From Bin87 sp965115825 (lineage in GTDB: Bacteria; Chloroflexota; Dehalococcoidia; Lucifugimonadales; UBA3495), in the NCBI GenBank assembly GCA_965115825.1, contig OZ220464.1, forward strand, positions 2,170,001 to 2,234,000: a DNA stretch of 64,000 nucleotides, given 5' to 3'. The notes under the pieces were generated by a model. The model made no database searches, was not told the origin of the DNA, and saw only the letters and a program-made list of their open reading frames with translations. Of the stretch, positions 34,382 through 43,160 are shown one piece after another (within the stretch, counting starts at the first letter, position 1; each line of letters opens with the position of its first letter). The translations under genes and the position numbers were made by a program.

Positions 34382-36472
34382 ATGCCGCCGCGGCGTCGCA
34401 ATGGCATTGCTTTGCCGTCCGGCGGCGACGGTCAAGCGGGGATGCTGCTGGACGACCCCGGTTCCTTGCTGAGTCGGCTGCACGTGGCCAAAGCACCTTT
34501 TGATTGCGTTGAGCCGTTCTCGCTGGGCCTGTTCAAGGGGTTTTCGTCGCTGCGGGCGCTGACGTATTCGGTCAGTATCCCTATGATTACTCGGCTGATC
34601 AGGGAAGCAGGGTATGAAGAGCTGGAAGTGGTTTTCGGGCACGGCGGGCTAATCAATCGAACAATTGAGGATACCCTGTCGTTCCAGCACGTCATTGCCG
34701 ACTCGCAGAGTTCGTCCCTGTTGGAGGGCCTTGACGACGATAGACGGCGGGAGCTGTTTGATTCGGTGGCCGAGGGTAAATCCCGGTTTTACGTAGTAAA
34801 GGACGCCGCCATCGCCCACGCCAAGATATACTTGCCGGCGGATGCGGAAAGCGGGCGGCGGCGCGTGGTAGTAGGTTCGGCTAACCTTTCGGAGCAGGCA
34901 TTGTTGGGTAAACAGGCCGAGACTCTACTGGCTTTTGATGACGATGACGCTGCGTGGGATCACTATTGCGCGCAGTACGAAGCCGTGCGGGATACAGCCA
35001 CCAGTAAGCTGGAGCTGCGCCTTCAGCCGCTGCCAGCTTTGGATTTGGCGGAAATCCCTACTCTGAAAGAGGCATTGGCCGACGACCGCGAGGCCGGCGT
35101 TACCATTTACACGCCGGCGGTTCAGCTGTCGGGAGAGCTGACTTTCCCGACAATTGAGCGCAAAGTTGAACGTATCAGGCCACTGATCCGCAAGACGGCT
35201 ACGGACCTGAAGCCCGACCGATCGGGCAATGTCTCGATCAATCGGCGCATCGTGCGCCAGATGATTCGCGTGTCGCGAGCTCGGGGCGAAGAGAGCGACG
35301 CTCAACAGAACACTTGGCTGACGGTTAACCCGGACCGTCGGAGCATCACTTTGTCGGATAAGCTGATACCCCTGGAAGCCGATTGGACGGAGGTGGAGAG
35401 CGATGCGGCGTGCTGGCTAGAATTTTTCGGCAACTACCATGAGGGGTTCGCCGGCGATGTGCCGCGCTTGCAACGGGACTACTTCACGTTTATGAGCTGG
35501 TTCTACTTTTCGCCCTTGCTGTGTGAACTGCGCAATATCGCGCTCACGCAGGATATGTTCTCGTTTAAGCACCCCATGTTCGCCGTAGTGTACGGCTCGA
35601 GCAACTGCGGAAAAACGAGCCTGATTGAAACCTTGATGACGTCAATGTTTGAGTTCCCGCGTATCGTTGAGACGGCTCAATTCACGCGCAGCAACTTGCG
35701 TGGACTGCAGCAATCTTATCGTCGGTTCCCAATTGTGTTTGACGACGTGACCCGCGACCGGTTCAATCGCAACAGCGAGGAGATTATCAAGGACGACTCG
35801 ATACCGGACACTGAATATCCTTGCTTTGCTCTGTCGATGAATGCGGAGGCGCGCAACTTCAAGACCGAAATCGTCAAGCGGTGCCTGATGATTTACACTC
35901 GCACCAATCTGCCCGGCGACAGAGTGGCGGAGCGCAATCGGCTGCAACGCTCCGTAACCGGCATCCGCAACCGGCTCACCACATCGCTGTACCGGGAATA
36001 CCTGCGGCGCGCCATTGAGGACATTGATTCCTACACTCCCATGGCTGCAGGAGATATTGACGTGCTTGAATTGTCGTCGGGGATACTCAGCAACCTGATT
36101 GACGAAGCAAAACCAAGCGGCGCGTTGCTACCGCAATGGTGTCAGCAAACTTCGCTGATTGAATATCAGGAGCGGGCCTTTGAGCGGCCTAAACTCCTGC
36201 TGGAAAACTTGATTTCCAAAGACAGGTACAGCAAACGACGCAATCCGCCGGAATCGTGCTGGTCTTTACGAGACAAGCAGGTCGTCGTCAATGCCGGAAC
36301 GCAGGAGCTGCGCAGCTTGCGTACAGACGTACCCGACTGGATTCTTGACGACACCAGCAGCGTCGCAGGGCTGCTAACCCTAAAGCGCAAGGAGTTGGAA
36401 GATTTTCTCGGCGTTCGGTCGCTGAAACCCCTGAATCCTTTGCAGCGCATTTTACACCGGGCGGCTAGGTAG
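34382..36472 (+). CDS. PLD-like nuclease fused to a P-loop ATPase; candidate defence protein
   Basis: This 696-residue protein does not belong to glycolate metabolism. Residues about 30-200 resemble a phospholipase D-like nuclease with one HKD-type motif: H146-x-K148 and D154, then VVVGSANLS (G165 to N168). A linker of 200 residues follows. From about 395 there is a P-loop NTPase: Walker A GSSNCGKT at 405-412, Walker B PIVFDD at 450-455, a sensor-like Asn 487 in ALSMNAEA, and a possible arginine finger at R500 in VKRCLMIYTRT. The layout recalls AAA+ or SF3-helicase ATPases. A C-terminal part of 190 residues is unassigned. It sits one base after glcD and 23 before glcE, and its codons look less GC-rich than its neighbours. 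An in-frame ATG at 34442 may be the true start. An anti-phage or anti-plasmid role is inferred only. Confidence 0.75.
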   Translation: MPPRRRNGIALPSGGDGQAGMLLDDPGSLLSRLHVAKAPFDCVEPFSLGLFKGFSSLRALTYSVSIPMITRLIREAGYEELEVVFGHGGLINRTIEDTLSFQHVIADSQSSSLLEGLDDDRRRELFDSVAEGKSRFYVVKDAAIAHAKIYLPADAESGRRRVVVGSANLSEQALLGKQAETLLAFDDDDAAWDHYCAQYEAVRDTATSKLELRLQPLPALDLAEIPTLKEALADDREAGVTIYTPAVQLSGELTFPTIERKVERIRPLIRKTATDLKPDRSGNVSINRRIVRQMIRVSRARGEESDAQQNTWLTVNPDRRSITLSDKLIPLEADWTEVESDAACWLEFFGNYHEGFAGDVPRLQRDYFTFMSWFYFSPLLCELRNIALTQDMFSFKHPMFAVVYGSSNCGKTSLIETLMTSMFEFPRIVETAQFTRSNLRGLQQSYRRFPIVFDDVTRDRFNRNSEEIIKDDSIPDTEYPCFALSMNAEARNFKTEIVKRCLMIYTRTNLPGDRVAERNRLQRSVTGIRNRLTTSLYREYLRRAIEDIDSYTPMAAGDIDVLELSSGILSNLIDEAKPSGALLPQWCQQTSLIEYQERAFERPKLLLENLISKDRYSKRRNPPESCWSLRDKQVVVNAGTQELRSLRTDVPDWILDDTSSVAGLLTLKRKELEDFLGVRSLKPLNPLQRILHRAAR

Positions 36473-36495
36473 CCGATAAACTCTCCGAGCATTTT

Positions 36496-37827
36496 ATGTC
36501 CGCTTCATTCGCTTCCCAGTTGGAGGACTTGCTCGGCGCCGATGCCGTGGTGGATGCCGGCCGGCTGTCCGAGTATGCCATCGGGTCGTTTATTCCCATC
36601 GCAGCAGCGCGGCCGGCGGAGGCTGACGGCGTGGCTGCGGTGATGGAGTGGGCGCAGCGGGCCGGGGTTGCCATTTATCCGGCGGGAGGGCGTACGCTGA
36701 CGCAGCTGGGCAATGTCCCCACTCGCCCCGGCATTGCGCTGGACCTGACCAGGTTGAATCGCTTGGTGGATTTTCAGCCGGCGGATCTTACCGTGCAGGC
36801 GCAGGCAGGCATGACCATCGCCCAGCTTGACGCTGAGTTGGCCCAGGACGGCAAGCACGTTCCGCTGGGCGCGCCACTGGCGCAGCGGGCTACCATTGGC
36901 GGCACGCTGGCAACGGGGGTCAGCGGGCCGCTGCGCGCTGCCTACGGCTTGCCTAGGGACTGGCTCATCGGGGTCAGCGTGGTGGATGCTGGCGGGACTG
37001 CCAGCAAAGCGGGCGGCCAGGTGGTGAAGAACGTTACCGGATACGACTTGAACCGGCTCTACACCGGCTCGCTGGGTACGCTGGCGGTGATTACGGAAGC
37101 GACGTTCAAGCTGGCGCCGGCACCAACGGAGTGGGCTGCCATCGCCGCCGCTTTCGGCGATAACGACGCGGCGATGGCGGCATGCCGCAGCCTGCAAGCG
37201 CAGCACTACGCTCCGCAGGCTTTACATCTGCTGAATCCGGCGGCGGCGCGGCGCATGGAGAATCCCGATTTGCCGGCCGGATATGGCCCGGTCGCCGTCG
37301 CGATTATTGGCGGGCGGCCTTCATCGGTGCGGCGGCGGGTTACGGACTCGGCGCTATTATGGATTGACGCCACCAGTACCCTGCATATTTCGGGCGCTGA
37401 AGCCGTAAATCTCACGGAAACGCTGGCGGATTTGCCGTTCAATCCGGTTAGATTGCCGTCGGCTTGCGTTCGCGTCAACGCGCCACCGGGCGCATTGCCT
37501 GAATTGCTGGCGATGGAGACAAGGGAGCTGGCGGGAGCAACGCCGGCCGTCATCGCCGACGTGGGTTTTGGCGGCGGCCGGCTGCTGTGGTGGGAAGATT
37601 TTTCGGATGGCGACGCTGCCAATATCGTCAGCGCGCTGCGCCAGGTCCAGGTCGACGCGATGAAGATGGGCGGCGATGCCGTCGTTGAAAGTTGTCCGGC
37701 ATCGGTAAAAGAGCAGATTGACGTTTGGGGGCCGGAGCCCTCGGGAATGGCTATAATGCGGCGCATCAAGCGGCAGTTTGACTCCGACAATGTGCTGAAT
37801 CCCGGCCGATTTATCGGGAGGTTGTGA
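36496..37827 (+). CDS. glcE: FAD-binding oxidoreductase, glycolate oxidase GlcE-like subunit
   Basis: GlcE is the second FAD-binding subunit of the three-part glycolate oxidase. The FAD-binding type 4 pattern is AVMEWAQRAGVAIYPAGGRTLTQLGNVP and a later RATIGGTLATGVSGPLRAAYGLPRDWLIGVSVV. GGQVVKNVTGYDLNRLYTGSLGTLAVITEATFKL is a strong GlcE signature. At 443 residues it is longer than the E. coli subunit (about 350). The C-terminus ends NPGRFIGRL. It overlaps glcF by one base, so those two remain coupled even though glcD has been separated from them by an inserted gene. Confidence 0.9.
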   Translation: MSASFASQLEDLLGADAVVDAGRLSEYAIGSFIPIAAARPAEADGVAAVMEWAQRAGVAIYPAGGRTLTQLGNVPTRPGIALDLTRLNRLVDFQPADLTVQAQAGMTIAQLDAELAQDGKHVPLGAPLAQRATIGGTLATGVSGPLRAAYGLPRDWLIGVSVVDAGGTASKAGGQVVKNVTGYDLNRLYTGSLGTLAVITEATFKLAPAPTEWAAIAAAFGDNDAAMAACRSLQAQHYAPQALHLLNPAAARRMENPDLPAGYGPVAVAIIGGRPSSVRRRVTDSALLWIDATSTLHISGAEAVNLTETLADLPFNPVRLPSACVRVNAPPGALPELLAMETRELAGATPAVIADVGFGGGRLLWWEDFSDGDAANIVSALRQVQVDAMKMGGDAVVESCPASVKEQIDVWGPEPSGMAIMRRIKRQFDSDNVLNPGRFIGRL

Positions 37828-39266
37828 TGGCAAGCAGCGCAGAGCAGCATACGGAGGCTCCGTTTCACGCCGGAGGGGGTATTGACGCAGGGCATGGGTT
37901 TCCTTACGGGGTTCCTTTTGAGGGTTCTCTGAACGATGGGCCGGGTTTTGTCGGGGCGGATGCACCCGCTGAGGCCGATTTGTACCGCTGTGTACACTGC
38001 GGCTTGTGTCTCAGCACTTGTCCGACTTACGTGGAGACCCGGCTGGAAACCGAATCGCCGCGTGGGCGCATCGCACTGATGAAAGCCGTCCACGAAGGGC
38101 GGGCCGGCATCAGCGAGAGGCTGGTATCGCACTGGGAGTTGTGCCTGCAATGCCGGGCCTGCGAGGCGGTGTGCCCGTCGGGAGTACCTTACGGCCGGTT
38201 GATGGAGCATACGCGGGCGCAGGTGCAGAATAGCAACCTGCAAAGCCCGGAGTTGAGCCGACTATCGCGGCTGTTTCTGCGGGCTGCGCTGCCGCACAAA
38301 CGGCGTTTGCGTTTCGCGGGACACTTGATGCGTCTGTACCAGCGGTCGGGGGTGCAACGGCTGATGCGGAAGTCGGGGCTGCTGCGTGCGCTGCCCGGCG
38401 GCCTGGGGGAGATGGAAGCGCAAATGCCGGTGATGGGGCGGCGGTTTTTCGGGCCACGGGCTGAGATATATCCGGCCAGGGGAAAGTCGCTGATGACGGT
38501 GGGCCTGCTGTCCGGCTGCGTGATGCCCATGATGCAGGGGGAGACGATGCGGGCCACCGTGAGGGTGTTGCAGCGCAACGGCTGCGACGTGGCTGCGCCG
38601 CCGGCACAAGGGTGCTGCGGAGCGCTGAACCTGCACGCCGGCGACCTGGAGCTGGGGCGGAAGATGGCGCGGCGCAACATTGACGCTTTTCGCAACGCCG
38701 GAGTGGAGATTATCGTAACGGCGTCGGCGGGCTGCGGCTCGTCGCTGAAGGAGTACGGCGACCTGTTGCGGAATGACCCGGAGTATGCTGAAGCCGCGCG
38801 GCGGTTCTCCGAAAATACTCGGGACATTACCGAGTTTCTGGCCGAGCTGCCGTTGGAACCGCCGCAGGCCGAACTGGGCTGGCGCGTAACAATGCAGGAT
38901 CCGTGCCATCTGGCGCACGCGCAGCGTATTACCGACGCGCCGCGGAGAATGCTGCGCAGCATTCGGGGCTTGGAACTGATAGAGATGGAAGAGTCGTCGT
39001 TGTGCTGCGGCTCGGCGGGGTTTTACTCGCTGATACAGAGGGATATGTCGCGGCGACTACAACGGCGGAAGGTGGGCAACGCGCTGACTACGGGGGCAGA
39101 GGTTGTAGCGTCGGCCAACCCCGGCTGCATGGCGCAGCTGGAGCAGGGCCTGCGGGATGCGGCAACGTCAGCACCAGCGGATGGCGCAAGCGGCCGGCCG
39201 CAAGCGCGGGTGATGCACGTGGTGGAGATATTGGATGCGGCGTATCGGGAGGAAGACGTCAGCTAG
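37827..39266 (+). CDS. glcF: Glycolate oxidase iron-sulfur subunit
   Basis: GlcF passes electrons from the flavin subunits toward the membrane quinone pool. Two 4Fe-4S motifs are visible, CVHCGLCLSTCPTY and CLQCRACEAVCPSGVPYG. Two CCG domains follow (GCCGALNLHAGDLELGR and SSLCCGSAGFYSLIQ). The first 50 residues are an extra low-complexity stretch before the ferredoxin domain. The ATG at 37827 lies in a TGATG overlap with the glcE stop. 479 residues. It ends the glc cluster; the aminotransferase at 40190-41392 could use the glyoxylate produced. Confidence 0.92.
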   Translation: MASSAEQHTEAPFHAGGGIDAGHGFPYGVPFEGSLNDGPGFVGADAPAEADLYRCVHCGLCLSTCPTYVETRLETESPRGRIALMKAVHEGRAGISERLVSHWELCLQCRACEAVCPSGVPYGRLMEHTRAQVQNSNLQSPELSRLSRLFLRAALPHKRRLRFAGHLMRLYQRSGVQRLMRKSGLLRALPGGLGEMEAQMPVMGRRFFGPRAEIYPARGKSLMTVGLLSGCVMPMMQGETMRATVRVLQRNGCDVAAPPAQGCCGALNLHAGDLELGRKMARRNIDAFRNAGVEIIVTASAGCGSSLKEYGDLLRNDPEYAEAARRFSENTRDITEFLAELPLEPPQAELGWRVTMQDPCHLAHAQRITDAPRRMLRSIRGLELIEMEESSLCCGSAGFYSLIQRDMSRRLQRRKVGNALTTGAEVVASANPGCMAQLEQGLRDAATSAPADGASGRPQARVMHVVEILDAAYREEDVS

Positions 39267-39450
39267 TGCATTCCCTCCATAATCTGCCATAGGCTCCGAG
39301 CAACTCCAGTCTCCCACGTTCCCAGCACTCCGACTGCTACCAATCAATCTGGGGCATTGATCAGAGACAACAACACGCCAATTAGGATCCCCAAGATAAC
39401 GATCCTGATTGCTGATGATCTCATGCCAAAGCGCATATTGAAACCAAGGG

Positions 39451-39855
39451 TTAAAAGAGATCCCAAGGATCCTGAGACCTGGCAACCCGACGCCGTTTGG
39501 CATTCGTTGCCGCTTTTTGTTTGCCGGCTTTCTCAAATGCTGATTGCGGAATTGTTTTAGAAGGGGGAACCTGAGTTTGCGGAATCCCGGTGGCCTTATA
39601 CATCCTCCTGAATTCGCGGTCAGTTTTGGCACCTTTGCGTGTGTTGCAGGTACGGCAGAGCACCTGTAGATTGCGCTTGGTGTTAGAGCCGCCGTTAGCA
39701 ATCGGATTTTTGTGGTCAATATCCATTAGGTCAACCCGTTGCTTGGCTCCGCAGTACATACACTTCCCGCCCTGGGATTTCAATATGTCCTTTTTCGTAT
39801 CGTCGCTGAACTTGATCCGCTTGGTTCGTGGATCCGCGAAAGGGTCGAATAGCAT
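39451..39855 (-). CDS. HNH endonuclease
   Basis: This 134-residue protein is a small HNH nuclease. Four Cys from CMYC and CRTC form a zinc site, and DIDHKNPIANGGSN...NLQVLCRTCNTRKG is the HNH core. Both ends are basic, which suits DNA binding. The ATG at 39855 was chosen because GGAGG stands eight bases before it; a GTG at 39864 touches that site. It lies alone between glcF and the aminotransferase, on the opposite strand to glcF. It may be a free-standing mobile or defence nuclease; no methylase or intron is seen beside it. Confidence 0.88.
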   Translation of the reverse strand: MLFDPFADPRTKRIKFSDDTKKDILKSQGGKCMYCGAKQRVDLMDIDHKNPIANGGSNTKRNLQVLCRTCNTRKGAKTDREFRRMYKATGIPQTQVPPSKTIPQSAFEKAGKQKAATNAKRRRVARSQDPWDLF

Positions 39856-39963
39856 GGCCGACACCTCCTTATTGTCAGGGATTGCACGTCATTTTACCTA
39901 AAACCGCGTGGCACTGGCAACGCCGTAATCAAGGGGCAATGCGGGAGCGGCAAAGCGCAGTAG

Positions 39964-40092
39964 GTACTGGGCAAGCCGCCTCGCCTGTTGCCACCTCGGA
40001 TTGATGCCACGCCGGAAGAAATGGCACAGGCGATGATCTGATTGCCGACTAATTACCGCTGGCTGCACGAGCTGGAAGGCGGCGCAGTGTAA
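39964..40092 (+). pseudogene. Relic of a small protein gene
   Basis: One + frame reads VLGKPPRLLPPRIDATPEE, then MAQAMI, a TGA at 40039, then LPTNYRWLHELEGGAV and a final TAA. A TAG directly precedes this piece in frame at 39961. The composition is protein-like and the two halves read as one small domain broken by a stop. There is no ribosome site. A chance open frame remains possible. The rest of 39856-40189 shows no gene. Confidence 0.35.
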
Positions 40093-40110
40093 AATGGTAT
40101 GTAATGCACC

Positions 40111-40122
40111 TACCTTAAGGTA
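40111..40122. other. Perfect 12-bp palindrome
   Basis: TACCTTAAGGTA reads the same on both strands. It lies in the intergenic space behind the aminotransferase gene. It may be a protein site or chance. Confidence 0.3.
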
Positions 40123-40189
40123 ACCTTATGCTGGCGAGGGTAGCAAGAGACCAAAGGTATGTCGCTTGCAAGGCTTCCAGTTTCAAATC

Positions 40190-41392
40190 CTATGCGTGGC
40201 TGCCGTTTGTGGCAAAGCTGCGCTGAGCGGCGGCGACGCTGCCGCCGGATGCTACTTCGTAGCCGGCATCAGACAGGATGATCTCCAAAGCGGAGAGAAC
40301 AGCCAGGACGCTGCTCTCGCGGGCGCCCTCGCCCATCATGCCGATGCGCCAGACCCGGTTGCGAAACTCGCCCAAACCACCGCTGACCTCGATGTTCCAC
40401 TCGTTGAGGAGACGACTGCGCACCGCGGCTTCGTCAATACCTTCGGGGGATTTGACTACCGTGATGGGGTTCAGCTGGTAATCCGGCTCGGTGGTCAGTT
40501 CCAATCTCATGGCGGACAAACCGGCTCGCAGGCCGGCGGCGACGCGGGCATGGCGGGCGTGGCGCTCGGCAATGCCTTCTTCCATCATCATGCGCAAGGA
40601 TTCGCGCATGGCGTAAATCATGGTGATAGGGCTGGTGTGGTGATAGACGCGCTGGGTTTCGTTCCAGTATTCGGCGACGCCTTGCAGGTTGAAGTAGAAG
40701 CTCTCAACGGGGTTGGCGCGTCGGTCGATGACCGACATGGCACGCTGGCCAAAGCTGACAGGAGCCAGGCCCGGAGGCGCGCCCAGGCACTTCTGGCTGG
40801 CGCTATAGCAGACGTCGATGTCCCAATCGTCGACGCGCACTTCGTGGCTGCCCAGGGAGGTGACGGCGTCGACAACTACCAAAGCGTCGTGGCGATGGGC
40901 CAGGTCAATGGCATCCTGCAAAGGGGTGATGGCGCCGGTGGAGGTTTCCGCGTGCATCAAGCCGACCATCTTGACGCCGGGGTTGGCGTTGAGGGCGTCT
41001 TCCAGGGCGTTCAGGTCGGCCGGCTGGCCCCAGGGGGAGTCGACCATGACGGTGTTGGCGCCGCACCGCTGGGCGATGTCAGCCAGGCGGACCCCAAAAT
41101 AACCGTTGCGGCAGACGATGGCGGTATCGCCTCGCTCGATGATGTTGACGCAGGCGGTTTCCATGGCGCCGGTTCCGGTAGCGGATATGGGCATGGTGAC
41201 GTTGTTTTCGGTGTGGAAAACCTGTCGGAGCATTTCGCATACTTCGTCCATCACCTGAAAGAAGAGGGGGTCAAGGTGGCCTACCACCGGCTGGGTCATT
41301 GCCCGGAGCACGCGGGGGTGCACGGTGCAGGGGCCGGCGCCCAACAGCAGGCGGCTGGGCGCTTCGAATTCGTCAAGGTATGAGTCGTTCAC
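40190..41392 (-). CDS. Class V aminotransferase, alanine/serine-glyoxylate type
   Basis: This PLP-dependent enzyme of 400 residues resembles alanine-glyoxylate and serine-glyoxylate aminotransferases. The start reads LLLGAGPCTVHPRVLRAMTQPVVGHLDPLFF, and the PLP lysine lies in SASQKCLGAPPGLAPVSF. Glyoxylate aminotransferases make glycine from glyoxylate using Ala or Ser. That fits with the GlcDEF glycolate oxidase about 1 kb away, whose product is glyoxylate. PucG-like ureidoglycine transaminases share this fold, so substrate assignment is an inference. It lies upstream of nothing obvious on its own strand. Confidence 0.9.
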   Translation of the reverse strand: MNDSYLDEFEAPSRLLLGAGPCTVHPRVLRAMTQPVVGHLDPLFFQVMDEVCEMLRQVFHTENNVTMPISATGTGAMETACVNIIERGDTAIVCRNGYFGVRLADIAQRCGANTVMVDSPWGQPADLNALEDALNANPGVKMVGLMHAETSTGAITPLQDAIDLAHRHDALVVVDAVTSLGSHEVRVDDWDIDVCYSASQKCLGAPPGLAPVSFGQRAMSVIDRRANPVESFYFNLQGVAEYWNETQRVYHHTSPITMIYAMRESLRMMMEEGIAERHARHARVAAGLRAGLSAMRLELTTEPDYQLNPITVVKSPEGIDEAAVRSRLLNEWNIEVSGGLGEFRNRVWRIGMMGEGARESSVLAVLSALEIILSDAGYEVASGGSVAAAQRSFATNGSHA

Positions 41393-41455
41393 TGTGTTCT
41401 CCGCTACTGATTTATTGATTTCGCCGGTTGTGCTTTAGCAGCCAGGAGGCATAGG

Positions 41456-42253
41456 CTAGACTACCGCCGACGCGCCGCCATCGATGTTAATGGCTACGCC
41501 GGTGAGGTAGCTGGCGCGCTCGGAGGCAAGGAATGCGATTACGTCGCCGGCTTCCGCGCCTTCGCCGACGCGGCCCAGGGGGACGTTGCGTCCGGCGGCC
41601 AGCTGGCTATAAAAGTTGTCAATATCCAGGTCCGGCTCGTTGGCGATACGGGCATCGTAGCGGCGCTGGTGCTGGCCGCTCTTGATGAGGCCGATGCAGA
41701 CGGTGTTGACCAAGATGTTGTCGCTGGCGAGGTCTTTGGAGAGGCCCTTGGTGATGGCGATGCCGGCGGCGCGGGAGATGGAGGTAGGCATGGAGTTGGC
41801 GCCGGGAGTGCGTCCGCCCAGATTGGTAACGTTGATGATGCGTCCGCCGCCGACTTTGCGCATTTCAGGGATGGCGGCGCGAATCAGACGCACGGCACCC
41901 CAGACTTTGAGGTCAAAGTCCAGTTCCCAATCGTCGTCGCTGACGTTTTCGAAGCCCTTGGCCATTGAGGTGCCGGCGTTGTTGACGAGGATGTCAACGC
42001 GGCCGTATCGCCCAACGGCGGCGTTGACGACGAGGGCCGCGGCGGCCTTGTCGGAAACGTCGGCGGAGAGGGGGAGAACCTCGCCCTCGGTGGCGGTGCG
42101 GATTTCGTCTGCCGCCGCGTCCAGGACGTCCTGCCGGCGCGCTACGATGATGACGTTAGCGCCTTCGCCGGCCATGCGTTGGGCAGCCGCTTTGCCGATG
42201 CCTTCGCTGCCGCCGGTTACGATTGCTACCTTGCCATCCAGTCCCAGCTCCAT
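41456..42253 (-). CDS. SDR-family protein with altered active site
   Basis: This is a short-chain dehydrogenase/reductase of 265 residues with the N-terminal cofactor motif TGGSEGIG at residues 13-20 and NNAGTS in the fourth strand. The catalytic YxxxK is not present: the aligned segment MPTSISRAAGIAIT has Thr in the Tyr position and Arg in the Lys position. A NILVNTVCIGLIKSGQ segment follows instead of the usual NAVSPG. It may therefore belong to a subfamily with a different chemistry or a non-catalytic role. The ATG at 42253 has AAGGAGG at spacing seven; an upstream in-frame ATG at 42544 would add a non-protein-like Arg-rich tail. Confidence 0.88.
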   Translation of the reverse strand: MELGLDGKVAIVTGGSEGIGKAAAQRMAGEGANVIIVARRQDVLDAAADEIRTATEGEVLPLSADVSDKAAAALVVNAAVGRYGRVDILVNNAGTSMAKGFENVSDDDWELDFDLKVWGAVRLIRAAIPEMRKVGGGRIINVTNLGGRTPGANSMPTSISRAAGIAITKGLSKDLASDNILVNTVCIGLIKSGQHQRRYDARIANEPDLDIDNFYSQLAAGRNVPLGRVGEGAEAGDVIAFLASERASYLTGVAINIDGGASAVV

Positions 42254-42347
42254 CGTTCGCCTCCTTGGTGATTGCGCTGCGATGCTTGTTCTGCGCCGGC
42301 GCAACGTGAATGTTGCGGGCGGCGAATTATGTCTATAATCACGGGAG

Positions 42348-42356
42348 ATTATAGCA
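42348..42356 (-). promoter_or_regulatory. Extended -10 promoter of the SDR gene
   Basis: TGC-TATAAT on the minus strand, about 95 bases upstream of the SDR start. No -35 is apparent. A second TATAAT on the + strand lies at 42334-42339 but faces no gene. Confidence 0.45.
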
Positions 42357-42372
42357 TAAAGGCGGCCATGCC

Positions 42373-43155
42373 TTACGGTTCGGGGGCTCCGGACAGGCCC
42401 CAGGAGCCGGCGTCGTCGCAGGTGTCCAGCATCTGCCGCAGGGCTTTTGTCTCGCGGTCGGTAACGGTCAACTGCCACTTTGCCTTGACAGAAATCCAGT
42501 CGGCAGCGTAGCGACACCAGCCGTCGGTTTCGTCGGGTCGCCATTCATCCGGCGGCTGCTTGCCCTTGGTACGGTTCAGCGAGGCTTTGGCGACCTGCAA
42601 GCTGGGGGGATGGGCCAGGTCGTTGGCGTAGGCGCGTTTGCGCTGGGCATCCCACTGCCAACCGCCGGATTCGTGGGCGTGCCCTAAGGGGACATGATGG
42701 TCGATGTCGACGTCGCCGGCATCGGTGAAAAGTTCGCCGCTCCAGGGGCCGCGCCATCGGCCTGCGGTTACGCGGCAATTTTCGCCGTCGTCGTTGGGGG
42801 CAAAGGAGACCGGGGCGGAGCTTTCGGCGATGAGGACTTCGGCCCGAGTATTCTGGCAGTCTCGGTCGGAGTCCACCCAATGCCGCCAATCGCTGCGGTC
42901 GTAATCAATTGCGCTGCCGCGTTGAGCTACTTCCAGCCGTTCCAGCGTCGCGATTACCGCCTGAATGTCTGCCGGTAGAAGGTGGACGGGAGCAGTCGCT
43001 TGGTCGGCTGGCGACGGTTCACTGTTGGCTGAACGCGCTATATCATCAGCGACGCGGCCGGCAGTTTTGACGGCCCTGGCGCCGGAATCGCAGGCCAGAG
43101 AGAGAAGGGCGACAGCGAGCAGCAAGGCCAGGCCGGGAAGCAGAGAAGTCCGCAT
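42373..43155 (-). CDS. Lipoprotein with HNH/DUF1524-like nuclease domain
   Basis: The 260-residue product begins with a lipoprotein signal, LLSLAC (Cys 22), so the nuclease is likely secreted and membrane-tethered. The C-terminal domain has DIDHHVPLGHAHESGGWQW, KRAYANDLAHPPSLQVAKASLNRTKGKQPPDEW and YAADWISVKAKW. These match the secreted HNH/DUF1524 (GmrSD C-terminal-like) nuclease pattern found in many Actinobacteria and Chloroflexi. It could serve nutrient or DNA scavenging, or attack competitor DNA. It lies six bases after trpB on the same strand and so is probably cotranscribed with the trp genes. Confidence 0.85.
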   Translation of the reverse strand: MRTSLLPGLALLLAVALLSLACDSGARAVKTAGRVADDIARSANSEPSPADQATAPVHLLPADIQAVIATLERLEVAQRGSAIDYDRSDWRHWVDSDRDCQNTRAEVLIAESSAPVSFAPNDDGENCRVTAGRWRGPWSGELFTDAGDVDIDHHVPLGHAHESGGWQWDAQRKRAYANDLAHPPSLQVAKASLNRTKGKQPPDEWRPDETDGWCRYAADWISVKAKWQLTVTDRETKALRQMLDTCDDAGSWGLSGAPEP

Positions 43156-43160
43156 AAGAG

